A DNA stretch of 64,000 nucleotides from Vampirovibrio chlorellavorus. Its GTDB lineage: Bacteria; Cyanobacteriota; Vampirovibrionia; Vampirovibrionales; Vampirovibrionaceae. The translations under genes and the position numbers were made by a program. Below the pieces are notes generated by a model, which was given only the letters and a program-made list of their open reading frames with translations, had not been told where the DNA came from and did no database searches. The stretch is taken from NCBI GenBank assembly GCA_903866275.1, contig CAIPMU010000007.1:35372-99371 (forward strand). The letters run 5' to 3'. Below are positions 43,428-53,251 of this stretch, piece after piece; position 1 is the stretch's first letter, and every line of letters begins with the position of its first letter.

Positions 43428-45149
43428 TTAAAGCTCCCAAGTGGTGAGCACGTAGTCCACCAGATGTTCAAAGGCGTCTTTGTTCTGGAGTACTTCGCCT
43501 TCTTGCGCGCCGTTTTTCAGGCGCAGGAGGTCTTCTTCTACGCAGCGGCGGCCATAATGGCGAATAAAGCCGGTCAACGGGCTATCCGGCCCTTCATAGG
43601 CTTGCAGCTTCTGGACTTCCGTGGCCGCGAGCCCTGCAAAGGTCTCGGCCTTTTGCTCGCTGAGCAGATAGGCGGAATCCGCCAGTCGATTGATTAGCAC
43701 CTCACGCCACTCAGTGGCCAGCAAGCCGTGCACAATCTCAATGGAGAGCTGGTCCAGCGCTGCCAGAAAGCCGGGTTCGGCCTGTTGCAGTTCTTCAGGT
43801 GTGGCTTTTTCGCTGAGTTTGGCCATGGCTTGGGCGGAAATTTCCAGCACGTTTTCCAGCAGGGCGGTAATCACCGGGTGATCGCCTTCTTCTAGGAACC
43901 AGGTGGTAAAATCCGGGTGCTGATACAGGTTCGCGCTGACGTTGCGCCAGTCCTGATTGGCCCACTCGGCACACAAGGCCAATACATCTAGCCCCGCCGC
44001 ATCGGCGGGCGCAGGGGTATCACTCAGCAAGACCTTCCAGCAGCCGTACTCATAGGGAATGCGCAGGTGGTTCTGGTGGTTGAGGGCTTCGGCTTTCAGC
44101 AGTTTATGGCGGCAATAGGCATACGGGGTGTGAACTTTGGTGTTTTCTTCGTGGAATTTTTCCAGCAGTTTATGGAAATCATTCTTGCTCAGCTCGTAGA
44201 AGCCAAAGCAGTCAATCACCCCGTGCAGATCGTTGATGGCCACACTCATCATCACCACGTCGCCATTCTCCCGTTCGCGGCTGATCACGATGCCCTGATT
44301 GCCAATGCCATCCGGGATGGTGGCAAAGCACTGGTACAGCGTGCTCTGGGTGATTAGGGCATGAGGCTCTGCCTGCTCCTTGCGGGCTTCCGTCAGGCTA
44401 TCTTCCCGGTAGAAGCCGCCAATCTTCAGGGCGTTGATCGATTTTTTGATCACCTTGGCCAGATGCGGATCTTCGGTGAACCAGCCTTGATGATCGGCCA
44501 GAAACAGGGCGGCGCGCTTGGCCCGTAAATCACTGAGGCTGCTGAGCAGCAGTTCCAGGGTGTCATAGGGGGGCAAGGCCAAAATGGCGGGCAGAAAGAT
44601 ATTCAGCAAATACTCGGTGGGGTAATCGCTCTGCAAGGAGCGAATCAGGTTGCATTGCTCGCCCACGGGCAGCGAGAAGATGAAATCGATGAAATCAATC
44701 AGCGCTTCCGGGTTGCGGGAGGAGATCTCCAGCATGCGCTCGGTTTCCCGGTTAATCAGGCCCGCGGGATCATCCAGATATTCCAGGTACAAGTTGGGAT
44801 CGGATGCGTCGCCCAGTTGCCGCAGGATGATGTTGGCTGTGTCCTTTAGCTCATCCGAGCTCTTGGGATTCTGGATGATGGTCCACAGGGGGGCTTTGAG
44901 GGTCAGGATGTTGCCCAACTCCATTAATAGTTCGGAAACAACCTGCATGATGCGGCTGTTGCTGGCCCGCTGCAGCTCTTTCACCAGAATTCGTTGCACG
45001 GTGTCCTGGTCTTCCAGTTGTTGCAGGCGCTTGAGCTGCTTGAGTTTATCCAGTCGGGAAGCGTCCTCCAGCGTGTTCAGAAAATCGATCACGGCCAGGA
45101 CTTCGCTGCGGATAAACAGTTTGGATGCGGGGGGCTGTGTTTGGCTCAT
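43428..45149 (-). CDS. large helical (HEAT-like) protein of unknown function
   Basis: A 573-residue protein, almost all alpha-helical. The N-terminal half has HEAT-like units (KLKQLKRLQQLEDQDTVQRI, SSDELKDTANIILRQLGD). The middle contains a more globular part (NQGIVISRERENGDVVMMSV and INDLHGVIDCFGFYEL). The end is helical again and ends VDYVLTTWEL. No signal peptide or membrane span. I do not know the family, although similar proteins may occur in related organisms. It is immediately upstream of ruvX on the same strand. Confidence 0.7.
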   Translation of the reverse strand: MSQTQPPASKLFIRSEVLAVIDFLNTLEDASRLDKLKQLKRLQQLEDQDTVQRILVKELQRASNSRIMQVVSELLMELGNILTLKAPLWTIIQNPKSSDELKDTANIILRQLGDASDPNLYLEYLDDPAGLINRETERMLEISSRNPEALIDFIDFIFSLPVGEQCNLIRSLQSDYPTEYLLNIFLPAILALPPYDTLELLLSSLSDLRAKRAALFLADHQGWFTEDPHLAKVIKKSINALKIGGFYREDSLTEARKEQAEPHALITQSTLYQCFATIPDGIGNQGIVISRERENGDVVMMSVAINDLHGVIDCFGFYELSKNDFHKLLEKFHEENTKVHTPYAYCRHKLLKAEALNHQNHLRIPYEYGCWKVLLSDTPAPADAAGLDVLALCAEWANQDWRNVSANLYQHPDFTTWFLEEGDHPVITALLENVLEISAQAMAKLSEKATPEELQQAEPGFLAALDQLSIEIVHGLLATEWREVLINRLADSAYLLSEQKAETFAGLAATEVQKLQAYEGPDSPLTGFIRHYGRRCVEEDLLRLKNGAQEGEVLQNKDAFEHLVDYVLTTWEL

Positions 45150-45341
45150 ACTCTAAATTGTATTACAGTTACAGGGTGGACTGGTTTTAATTTGCCATTT
45201 TTGGGCAAGCGTGGCCTTGGGCCGGGTTTTAAATGTTCACCGGGATTTTTGTCACTGGGATTTTTGCGGTGTTCCTTCGATAATAAGCCATTGCCGCACT
45301 GACTCTGAAAAATTTCTGAAAATGATTTGGAAAGTTTTTGT

Positions 45342-46673
45342 ATGAAAGCCATTATCGCTTCAATCGCTTCCGGCAGTATCGCCGAAGAACTGGGTCTTGT
45401 GCCCGGGGATTCCGTGTTGGCCCTGAACGGGGCGGATAATCTGGAAGATATGCTGGACTATCAATTTGAAGTCTCTGGCTCAGAATACCTTGAACTGTCG
45501 GTGCGCCACAACGACGGTTCGGAGGAGATTTACGAGATTGAGAAGGAGCCGGACGAGGATTTGGGGCTGGTCTTTACCTCGCCCCTGTTTACGCCCATTC
45601 GCACCTGCAACAACGCCTGCCCCTTCTGCTTTATCGATCAGCAACCGGACGGGCTGCGGCCTAGCCTGTATGTGAAAGATGACGATTACCGGCTGTCCTA
45701 CTTTGCCAACACTTATATAACCCTCACCAATCTCACCCCGCGCGATCGCGAGCGGATTGCCCGGCTGCGGCCCGGCCCTTTCTATATTTCGGTGCATTCC
45801 ACCGTGCCGGAAGTCCGGCGTCAGGCGCTGAAAAACCCCAAGGGCGGTAATATTCTGGAAGAACTCAGCTGGCTGAAAAGTCTGGAAGTGCCCTTCCATT
45901 GCCAGATTGTGGTTTGCCCCGGCCTGACCGATGGGGAGAGTCTGCGTCAATCCCTGATCGATCTCTACACCTTGAGGCCCGAGGCCCTTTCCGTGGCGGT
46001 AGTGCCGGTGGGCCTGACCCAGTTCCGGGAGAAACTGTCGGAGCTGACCCCGGTGGATCAGGACAGCGCGGCCCGCGTGATCGAGATTGTGGAGGCCTTT
46101 AAAGCCCAGCACCCGGATGCCGCCGATTTTGTCTTTCTCTCGGATGAGTTCTACTTTAAAGCCGGACGCTCGCTGCCTGATTACAGCGAGTACGGCGATT
46201 TCCCGCAGCTCGATGATGGCGTGGGCACGGCCCGCATGCTGCTGGAAGACTTTTTCAAGCTGGAAAAAGACCTGCCCCCAGCCGTGAGCGAGCCCTATAA
46301 CCTGCTGGTACTGACGGGCAAACTGGGCGCCATGATTTTACAACCCATTGCCACTCGCCTGAACCAGATTGACGGACTCTATATCGATCTGCTGGCCGTG
46401 AACAGCAAGTTCTGGGGCGATTCCGTGGATGTCGCCGGCCTGGTGACAGGCGAGGACATTCTGGTACAGCTCTCCCAAATGGACATTAGCGGCTATCGTG
46501 CCGCTATTATCCCTTCAGTCATGCTCAAACAGTCCACCGAGGACTTTCTGGATGGCAAGACTGTGGCTGAGGTCTCTCGGGCGCTGAGTTTGCCTTTTCT
46601 GGTCGTCAATGATTCCTACAGCGCGCGCGAGTTGGTGGATAAAGTGTTGCAACTGCAAGCGGTACCTGTCTAG
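45342..46673 (+). CDS. DUF512 radical-SAM-like protein with N-terminal PDZ domain
   Basis: A 443-residue protein of the DUF512/PDZ family found in Cyanobacteria, clostridia and relatives. Residues 1-75 form a PDZ-like domain (GSIAEELGLVPGDSVLALNG). A CNNACPFCFIDQ motif (Cx3Cx2C near residue 97) provides a radical-SAM iron-sulfur site. DUF512 follows (about 220-430), with LTGKLGAMI and VAGLVTGEDIL. GGAAAG lies seven bases before the ATG at 45342. The reaction is unknown. It diverges from the HEAT-like gene. Confidence 0.88.
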   Translation: MKAIIASIASGSIAEELGLVPGDSVLALNGADNLEDMLDYQFEVSGSEYLELSVRHNDGSEEIYEIEKEPDEDLGLVFTSPLFTPIRTCNNACPFCFIDQQPDGLRPSLYVKDDDYRLSYFANTYITLTNLTPRDRERIARLRPGPFYISVHSTVPEVRRQALKNPKGGNILEELSWLKSLEVPFHCQIVVCPGLTDGESLRQSLIDLYTLRPEALSVAVVPVGLTQFREKLSELTPVDQDSAARVIEIVEAFKAQHPDAADFVFLSDEFYFKAGRSLPDYSEYGDFPQLDDGVGTARMLLEDFFKLEKDLPPAVSEPYNLLVLTGKLGAMILQPIATRLNQIDGLYIDLLAVNSKFWGDSVDVAGLVTGEDILVQLSQMDISGYRAAIIPSVMLKQSTEDFLDGKTVAEVSRALSLPFLVVNDSYSARELVDKVLQLQAVPV

Positions 46674-46718
46674 GCCTTCACTTTTTGAGAGTGTCTGATA
46701 GTGCGTTTCGTTAGGGGG

Positions 46719-48047
46719 TTAGGCTGTTTCCAGATTTTTGAGGCGGCGCAAGGTGGCCATGGCTTGATCCGGTTGATTGTTTTGCACGTAGAGGCTGGCC
46801 AATTGTTGCAGGGCACTGCTGTAGCGGCTCTTATCGCGGGCGGCTTTGGCGGTTTGCAGCGATTGCTGATAGGCGGTAATGGCCGAATCGTACTGTTGTG
46901 CCTGTTGATGTGCAGCGCCCAGGTTGCTGTATATATCGCTCTGTTCGCCGGGCGGGAGCGGCGTGGTTTGCAGGATGGCAGTGGCCTGCTGTAGCGTTTG
47001 GGCGGCCTGAGGCCCGTTCCCTTGGCGCAGGATGACGCTGGCCAGATCGTTGAGGGATTGAATCTGTTGCTCGGGCGTACCGGACTGCTGATCCAGAGCG
47101 ACCACTTGCTGATACGCCGCTTTGGCTTGCTCTAGCTGCCCGTGGTCTTCCAGAATGGAGGCCAATGCTTGCAGCGATTGGGCCTGTTTCTGGGGTTGGC
47201 TAGCTGCTTCAAAGTGTTTAGCCGCTTGCTGATAGGCTTGCGTGGCTTGCTCCCACTGGCCCGATTGATCGTACAGGCGGCCTTGCATGCGGCAGATTTT
47301 GCCCTCCCAGTCCGGGCGATTGGCGTCTTTCAGCAAGTCGAGTGCGTCTTCCAGCTGTTGATGGGCTTGCTCGGGCTTGCCGGATTGCTGGCTGGTCTTG
47401 GCGGCTTCAATCAGGCTTTTTACCTGACTCTTCAGGGAGGCGTTGATGGTTTCTGTCGTTGGCGTGGTATTTTCGGGCACACCATTGGAATGGCTGACAT
47501 CGTTGGTGTTGGCTGGCGTGCCAGTACTTTGTTCAGCGGGATGTGCTTCTGAATGTTCCTGGGGGAGTTGGGCCTTGTAGTCGATGTTCTGCACCAGCAA
47601 GGCATCTACCCACTCTTTGACCACCTTGGAAGGCTGCCCCAGTGCTTTACCAATAAACTGATCCAGCGAGTTGGCCGCGGTACGCAGGGTTTGTTTGATG
47701 TAGGGGACTTCCGGCTGATCCTTGCCCGCTTGCAGGCGTACCACATTCAGATAGGCCGTGACTTCCGAGCGGGTTTGTTCATCTGCGCCCAGCGCGTTCA
47801 TGGTGCTTTTGAAATCGCCAATCACGGCATCCAGCGGAATTTTTTGGCTGGGACTGTACTGCACGGCCTGTAATCCCGAAGAGGGTCGCTGCAAATCGCT
47901 GGCATCATTGCCGCCAAAGGCCGAAGGCATGCGGTTGAGTGGCGGCGATTGTTCCTCGGTGGCTGATGAAACTGGGCCACGCGTGCCAAAGCTGCCCTGC
48001 GAACGCGGGTATGGTTGAACCGGCGGGGTGTAAACGCGAGAAACCAT
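46719..48047 (-). CDS. tetratricopeptide-repeat protein
   Basis: A 442-residue protein. The first 170 residues contain Pro/Ser-rich disordered parts and a helical region (LNVVRLQAGKDQPEVPYI). From about residue 200 there are six or seven TPR units rich in Gln and Ala (EQATQAYQQAAKHFEAASQ, EQAKAAYQQVVALDQQSG, SAITAYQQSLQTAKAAR). No signal peptide or membrane span. The ATG at 48047 (MVSRVYTPPV) is chosen because the longer frame adds a Cys/Arg tail with no support. TPR proteins are scaffolds; the partner is unknown. Confidence 0.75.
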   Translation of the reverse strand: MVSRVYTPPVQPYPRSQGSFGTRGPVSSATEEQSPPLNRMPSAFGGNDASDLQRPSSGLQAVQYSPSQKIPLDAVIGDFKSTMNALGADEQTRSEVTAYLNVVRLQAGKDQPEVPYIKQTLRTAANSLDQFIGKALGQPSKVVKEWVDALLVQNIDYKAQLPQEHSEAHPAEQSTGTPANTNDVSHSNGVPENTTPTTETINASLKSQVKSLIEAAKTSQQSGKPEQAHQQLEDALDLLKDANRPDWEGKICRMQGRLYDQSGQWEQATQAYQQAAKHFEAASQPQKQAQSLQALASILEDHGQLEQAKAAYQQVVALDQQSGTPEQQIQSLNDLASVILRQGNGPQAAQTLQQATAILQTTPLPPGEQSDIYSNLGAAHQQAQQYDSAITAYQQSLQTAKAARDKSRYSSALQQLASLYVQNNQPDQAMATLRRLKNLETA

Positions 48048-48350
48048 CGGCTGGGTCTTTCTCTTTCTACAGGGTGTACAGGGGGTGACTTCAATCCTGT
48101 TGTGGGTATCGACTGTCCCTGCTCTCAATCCAATGCGGCGGACGTAAAATCCATCGATTGAACGAGCCTGTTCAAACTGTATGTAGAAATGAGAATTTTT
48201 CTACAGCCGGATGAAATCTGGCTATGGACGGGTTGGGCCGGGTTGGGATGACGGGTGAGCATCAGCCATGAAATGCATTGTGCGTCCCTGCCACCGCTGA
48301 GGTTGATGAGGCAGTAAAAACCGGCAGAAGCAGATTATCCAATCCCTGGG
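48048..48350. other. intergenic region with a TGTAGAAA/TTTCTACA hairpin
   Basis: About 300 bases without a gene between two minus-strand genes. A perfect inverted repeat of 8-base arms (TGTAGAAA, TTTCTACA) with an 8-base loop lies at 48182-48205. The arm contains the same TTTTCTACA that recurs in the candidate origin. The rest shows nothing I can identify. Confidence 0.5.
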
Positions 48351-49391
48351 CTAAATGCGAAAGGCGGTGGGGTTGCCTTCAAAAAGATTGCTATTGGCCG
48401 GTGGGGTGGTGAAGCAGTCTTTGATTTGGGCGGGTAGTTTTCGGTAATACAACGATAACCCGTGATGATAGGTAAAAAACTTGAGGTAGCTAAAGCCCAG
48501 ATACCAGGCCAGCGTCACGACTTCCATCCCTGCAATGACGGGCAGGTTGGCCTGAAAGCTGATGAATTGTTGAATATCCACCGCGCTGAGCAACCAGAAG
48601 ATTTCACCCAGTACCCCCAGAACCAATAGTCCATAGGCGGGCAACATCAGGTAGGTGTAGGGCGAGCTGAAGGCAATCCGGCCGCAGCGTTGCAAAATGA
48701 TCGAATTGGGGAGATCCGGTTCGGTGACGGCCACAATGTCTCCAAACAGGCTGGTTACGGCAGTCCACAGACTGTTGAAAAAGGAAAACAGGGTAAACAG
48801 CCCCAGCATCATGATTAAAAACAGTTCGATGGTCAGTTGTACCGATAGCACCACAAAGGATAAATCGCTGAAGGTGTTGAACAGATAAAGCTCCAGCAAA
48901 CCGACCAGAAAAGTCACACCACCCATGACGAGTGGCGGAAAAGCAATCATGCTGACCTGATAGAGCTTCCATTGGATGAGTGCCAGCATGCCGCGATCGT
49001 TGTCTGTCTGGTAATCCATGTGCAAGGAATGCGGGCGGGGAAACGCTCTGGCCCAAGTGGTGTAATAGATGGATTTAATGCGCAAGAGTAATTGAAAACC
49101 GCCCAAAAAGGACAGTATCACGAAGGCAATCAGTTTGATAAAAAAGTAGGTTGGCAAGTCGTTCATGGTGGCTTCCAGCGTTCCGGCGGGAGCCATCATG
49201 CGGGTGCGTGCCCAATCGATCAGGGGAATAAATAAACTTTCGGCGGTGAGGATGACAATGGGCGTGACAATGAGCAAGAGCAACAGTAGCGGGATTGCTC
49301 TGGGGGGCAGGATCATGTCCAGGGCGGTTATGCCAGCGGGCATTGAAGGTGGAACTTCGTAGCTGGCGTTGCTATGCGATGTACTGCTCAC
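48351..49391 (-). CDS. hypothetical multi-spanning membrane protein
   Basis: A 346-residue protein with about six hydrophobic segments, among them AIPLLLLLLIVTPIVILT, FFIKLIAFVILSFLGGF, PLVMGGVTFLVGLLELYLF, TIELFLIMMLGLFTLFSF and LMLPAYGLLVLGVLGEIF. The arrangement recalls Yip1-type membrane proteins but no diagnostic motif is seen. The start is a GTG with AGAGGA just upstream. It lies 70 bp after the clpC end on the same strand. Function unknown. Confidence 0.7.
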   Translation of the reverse strand: MSSTSHSNASYEVPPSMPAGITALDMILPPRAIPLLLLLLIVTPIVILTAESLFIPLIDWARTRMMAPAGTLEATMNDLPTYFFIKLIAFVILSFLGGFQLLLRIKSIYYTTWARAFPRPHSLHMDYQTDNDRGMLALIQWKLYQVSMIAFPPLVMGGVTFLVGLLELYLFNTFSDLSFVVLSVQLTIELFLIMMLGLFTLFSFFNSLWTAVTSLFGDIVAVTEPDLPNSIILQRCGRIAFSSPYTYLMLPAYGLLVLGVLGEIFWLLSAVDIQQFISFQANLPVIAGMEVVTLAWYLGFSYLKFFTYHHGLSLYYRKLPAQIKDCFTTPPANSNLFEGNPTAFRI

Positions 49392-49461
49392 TTATCCTCT
49401 ACAGAAAACAGGTGGGGAGTGTTAATGCCAACCGGCTTAACACTCCCAAACCCTGATTTTT

Positions 49462-51930
49462 TTAAGCGGTTACTGTGGGTGTCGTCGATTTTTTGCCGGG
49501 TTTATCCGACACTTTCTCGAAGACAATGACGTTGTCTTTCATCGAGGCGGCGATGCTGTCGCCCTCCTTGAACCGACCCAGCAGGATCTGCTCGGATAGT
49601 TCATCCTCGATTTTGCGCTGGATTACCCGGCGCAAGGGACGTGCCCCGTAAGACGGACTGTAGCCTTCCTTGGCCAACTCATCCTTCACTTCGTCCGGGA
49701 TGGACAGCTGCATGCCTTGCGTACCCAGGCGGGTAATCAGGTCTTGCAGCATGATGTCCACAATCTTCCGGATTTCGATTTTGGTCAGCTGGTGGAAGAT
49801 GATGATGTCATCGAGACGGTTCAGGAACTCCGGACGGAACATCTTTTTCATTTCGTCCATCACGGTTTCTTTCATCTTCTCGTAACGCGCGCCTTCTTCG
49901 TTATCGGCCACCGAGAAGCCCAGCGATGAGGGGTTCTCAATGCCGCGTGCGCCCACGTTACTGGTCATGATGATGATGGTGTTCTTGAAGTCCACGTTGC
50001 GGCCTTTGGAATCGGTCAGGCGGCCATCATCCAGAATTTGCAGCAGGATGTTGAACACATCCGGGTGCGCTTTCTCGATTTCATCAAACAGCACCACGCT
50101 GTAAGGCTTGCGGCGAACTTGCTCAGTCAGCTGGCCACCTTCGTTGAAGCCCACATAGCCTGGGGGCGAACCGATCAGCTTGCTGACCGTGTGACGTTCC
50201 ATGAACTCGGACATATCCACGCGGATGATGTTTTCTTGTGAGCCGAAGAAGTAGTCGGCCAGTGCCTTGGCCAGCTCGGTTTTACCGACGCCGGTGGGGC
50301 CACTGAAGATAAAGGAACCAATCGGACGGCTGGGATTTTTCAAGCCCACCCGAGCGCGACGGATCGCTTTGGAAATGGCCGTCACTGCATCATGCTGGCC
50401 AATGACCCGCTCATGCAGCGTTTCTTCCATTTTCAACAGCTTCTCGGATTCGCTCTCGGTGAGTTTGGACACCGGTACGCCGGTCCAGCTGGACACGATG
50501 TAGGCGATGTGATCCACCGTCACGACGATCTTTTTATCTTCCTGCTGTTTTTTCCAGTCTTCGGCCATCTCGCGGATTTTATCCCGCAGTTCGGCTTCTT
50601 TATCGCGCAGGTCGCTGGCGGTTTCAAACTCCTGATTCCGGATGGCCTGCTCTTTCTCGCGGATGATGCCCTTGAGATCTTTTTCCAGGGCTTTGCCTTC
50701 CGGCGGCAGCGCGCTGGAAGACAGTCTCACGCGGGAGCTGGCTTCATCGATCAGATCGATGGCTTTATCTGGCAGGAATCGATCGGCAATGTAGCGCGAA
50801 GACAGCTTGGCAGCCGCTTCCAGTGCTTCATCGCTGATGACCAGTTTGTGGTGCGCTTCGTATTTTTCCCGCAGGCCGCGCATGATTTCGATGGTTTCAT
50901 CCACGGAAGGTTCTTCCACCATGACGGGTTGGAAGCGGCGTTCCAGGGCGGCATCTTTTTCGATGTGCTTGCGGTATTCGCTGATGGTGGTGGCGCCGAT
51001 GCACTGCAACTCACCCCGAGACAGCGCGGGTTTCAGAATGTTGGCCGCGTCAATCGCGCCTTCCGCTGCGCCCGCCCCAATCAGGGTGTGCAATTCATCG
51101 ATGACCAAAATGATGTTGCCGGCCTGACGAATTTCGTCCATCACCTTTTTCAGGCGCTCTTCAAATTCGCCACGGTATTTGGTACCAGCCACCAATAGGC
51201 CGATATCGAGTTGAATGATTTTTTTGTCGTTCAGAATTTCCGGCACGTCCCCGCTGATGATGCGTTGGGCCAAACCTTCGGCGATGGCGGTTTTACCCAC
51301 GCCGGGTTCACCAATCAGCACCGGGTTGTTCTTGGTGCGACGGCCTAAAATCTGAACCACGCGCTCGATCTCTTTCTCGCGACCGACCACGGGATCCAGA
51401 CGCTGTTCTTGCGCGGACTGGGTCAGGTTGGTGGAGAATTCATCCAGCGTGGGGGTTTTGCTGCGGCCCGGTGTGGCGGCAGTGGTCGCGCCCCGAGTCT
51501 CGCCCAGCATGCGAATGACATTGCTGCGCACTTTGGTCAGATCCACGCCCAGGTTTTCCAGCACGCGGGCGGCCACGCCTTCACCTTCGCGGATCAGGCC
51601 CAGCAGCAAGTGTTCAGTGCCAATGTAATTGTGGCCCAACTGGCGGGCCTCATCCCATGACAGTTCTAATACGCGTTTGGCGCGCGGGGTGAAGGGGATT
51701 TCCACGGCGACAAAGCCTGAACCCCGGCCAATGATTTTCTCGACCTCGGCGCGTGCTTCCTTGAGGTTGACGCCCATGCCCTTGAGGGTCTTGGCTGCGA
51801 TGCCGGTGCCTTCGCCAATGAGGCCCAGCAGAATTTGCTCGGTGCCCACAAAGTTGTGGCCTAACCGGCGGGCTTCTTCCTGAGCCAGCATGATGACTTT
51901 AATCGCTTTTTCTGTAAATCTTTCAAACAT
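49462..51930 (-). CDS. clpC: ATP-dependent Clp protease ATPase subunit ClpC
   Basis: A HSP100 unfoldase that feeds substrates to ClpP. The N-terminal double Clp-N domain starts [23 protein letters not shown]1 has [15 protein letters not shown] and the Walker [14 protein letters not shown] middle coiled-coil with a UVR segment ([18 protein letters not shown]) marks it as ClpC and not ClpA or ClpB. AAA2 has [14 protein letters not shown] and [18 protein letters not shown] lies five bases before the ATG. Length 822 is typical. No mcsA/mcsB or ctsR gene adjacent, so Firmicutes-type regulation is unlikely. Confidence 0.97.
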   Translation of the reverse strand: MFERFTEKAIKVIMLAQEEARRLGHNFVGTEQILLGLIGEGTGIAAKTLKGMGVNLKEARAEVEKIIGRGSGFVAVEIPFTPRAKRVLELSWDEARQLGHNYIGTEHLLLGLIREGEGVAARVLENLGVDLTKVRSNVIRMLGETRGATTAATPGRSKTPTLDEFSTNLTQSAQEQRLDPVVGREKEIERVVQILGRRTKNNPVLIGEPGVGKTAIAEGLAQRIISGDVPEILNDKKIIQLDIGLLVAGTKYRGEFEERLKKVMDEIRQAGNIILVIDELHTLIGAGAAEGAIDAANILKPALSRGELQCIGATTISEYRKHIEKDAALERRFQPVMVEEPSVDETIEIMRGLREKYEAHHKLVISDEALEAAAKLSSRYIADRFLPDKAIDLIDEASSRVRLSSSALPPEGKALEKDLKGIIREKEQAIRNQEFETASDLRDKEAELRDKIREMAEDWKKQQEDKKIVVTVDHIAYIVSSWTGVPVSKLTESESEKLLKMEETLHERVIGQHDAVTAISKAIRRARVGLKNPSRPIGSFIFSGPTGVGKTELAKALADYFFGSQENIIRVDMSEFMERHTVSKLIGSPPGYVGFNEGGQLTEQVRRKPYSVVLFDEIEKAHPDVFNILLQILDDGRLTDSKGRNVDFKNTIIIMTSNVGARGIENPSSLGFSVADNEEGARYEKMKETVMDEMKKMFRPEFLNRLDDIIIFHQLTKIEIRKIVDIMLQDLITRLGTQGMQLSIPDEVKDELAKEGYSPSYGARPLRRVIQRKIEDELSEQILLGRFKEGDSIAASMKDNVIVFEKVSDKPGKKSTTPTVTA

Positions 51931-52168
51931 AGGCGCCTCAGCTAAAACTGACTCTCTTAGGAACTATTTTAGTATCAAAATGAGAAATGGTGGCATAACA
52001 AAAATCACAGAGCTAAACTTCGCCCAGCTGCTGAGCATTGATTACGCACTCACACCTCACTCGTTGACTCCGCTAGTATATCCTATCGAGCCTGCTGAGA
52101 CAAGAGTACAGCGGTCTTTCGTTCAGGGTTTTATAATTTTTTCAGGATTCGAGACGCTGTAAAGACTG

Positions 52169-52438
52169 ATGTATTGTCCCCATTGTTCAGTTTATATATC
52201 GGTAGATGATGATTCTTGTCCGCAATGTGTATATGAGATTGTGTCATTTCAATATCCAGTGACGACTCCTGAGCCGTATCTCCATCGACTTGCAAAAAGT
52301 ATGTTAGCAATGATTTTGGGTTTCGTTATTGCTTATATTTTTTATCGGGTTCATCTGCCAGGCTGGGGATTTCTTGTGACCAGTTGGTTCATTGATGGTG
52401 TTATGCGTGGGATGCTCACACGTAAAAATATAAAATAG
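52169..52438 (+). CDS. small zinc-ribbon membrane protein
   Basis: An 89-residue protein with an N-terminal zinc ribbon (CPHC at 3-6 and CPQC at 17-20) and two hydrophobic segments (MLAMILGFVIAYIFY and GWGFLVTSWFIDGVM). The gene is AT-rich relative to its neighbours. No clear ribosome site is present. It lies between divergent clpC and the convergent pseudouridine synthase gene, with only one base between stop codons. Unknown function; a membrane-anchored DNA- or metal-binding role is possible. Confidence 0.55.
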   Translation: MYCPHCSVYISVDDDSCPQCVYEIVSFQYPVTTPEPYLHRLAKSMLAMILGFVIAYIFYRVHLPGWGFLVTSWFIDGVMRGMLTRKNIK

Positions 52439-53251
52439 TTATTGAGATTGAATGGAGGCGCTCAGCAAGCTGGCTTGCTCGGCGTCTGAAAGCGGACGGC
52501 AGTGGCCTGGCTTTAAATCGCCGAGCGAGATGGGGCCAAACGAGATCCGGTGCAGGGTGAGCACCCGTGCCTTCAGGGCGCTGAGCGAGCGTCGGATTTG
52601 GCGGTTGTAGCCGGTGATCAGTTCCACCTGATAGCGGAAGGGTTGAGTGGCATCGGGAATCACGCGGCTCATGCGCGCCAGTTTGTTTTCCGGGGTGAGT
52701 GGAATGCCTGCCAGCAGGTGCGCGATGTCGTCTTCGCTGAGCGCGTGATCCAGCGTGATTGCATACAGTTTGGGCACATGGAAACGAGGGTGGGTGATCT
52801 GAAACAAAAAGTCCCCGTCGTTGGTCAGGAGCAAAGCGCCGCTGCTGTCCTGATCCAGCCGGCCTGCGGGATCGACGGAGCGAAACTCCGGCGGGATGAG
52901 GCTGTAAATGCTCTCGCCGGTCCGACCGCCTCGGCGGCTGGTGACATAGCCAGTGGGCTTGTGAAATAGCAGATAGGTTTTTTCGGCTTGTGTCAGCGGT
53001 TGCCCGTTCACCGTGATCGCATCTTGCGCTGGATGAATGCGGGTGCCCAGTTCGGTGATGGTTTGCCCATTAACCTGCACCCGGCCCGCGCTAATGAGTT
53101 CATCGGCCTTGCGGCGCGCGCAGTAACCGGTGTCGGCGATGGCTTTGTTCAGGCGAACGGTGACGGGGGTGTCTGAGGTATTTGTGGAATTTGTGGAATT
53201 CTGAGCGGTGCTAGAGGTCTTGGAAGGCTCTGGTTTGGTGGAGTCTGGCAT
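52439..53251 (-). CDS. RsuA/RluB/RluE-type pseudouridine synthase
   Basis: It isomerises specific uridines in rRNA. An N-terminal S4 domain (RLNKAIADTGYCARRKADEL) is followed by the catalytic domain with AGRLDQDSSGALLLTNDGDF, where the Asp of GRLD is the nucleophile, and GYNRQIRRSLSALK. The S4 plus GRLD-S-GLLLLTNDG combination is diagnostic of the RsuA/RluB group; RluB is likeliest. The first 30 residues are Ser/Thr/Asn-rich. The ATG at 53251 overlaps the upstream gene by 41 bp; a longer frame to 53404 is unsupported. No ribosome site is evident. Confidence 0.9.
   Translation of the reverse strand: MPDSTKPEPSKTSSTAQNSTNSTNTSDTPVTVRLNKAIADTGYCARRKADELISAGRVQVNGQTITELGTRIHPAQDAITVNGQPLTQAEKTYLLFHKPTGYVTSRRGGRTGESIYSLIPPEFRSVDPAGRLDQDSSGALLLTNDGDFLFQITHPRFHVPKLYAITLDHALSEDDIAHLLAGIPLTPENKLARMSRVIPDATQPFRYQVELITGYNRQIRRSLSALKARVLTLHRISFGPISLGDLKPGHCRPLSDAEQASLLSASIQSQ

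Noticed and set aside
51890..52162. 90-codon frame upstream of the zinc-ribbon gene
   Set aside because: Starts inside clpC on the opposite strand and has no ribosome site or recognisable feature.
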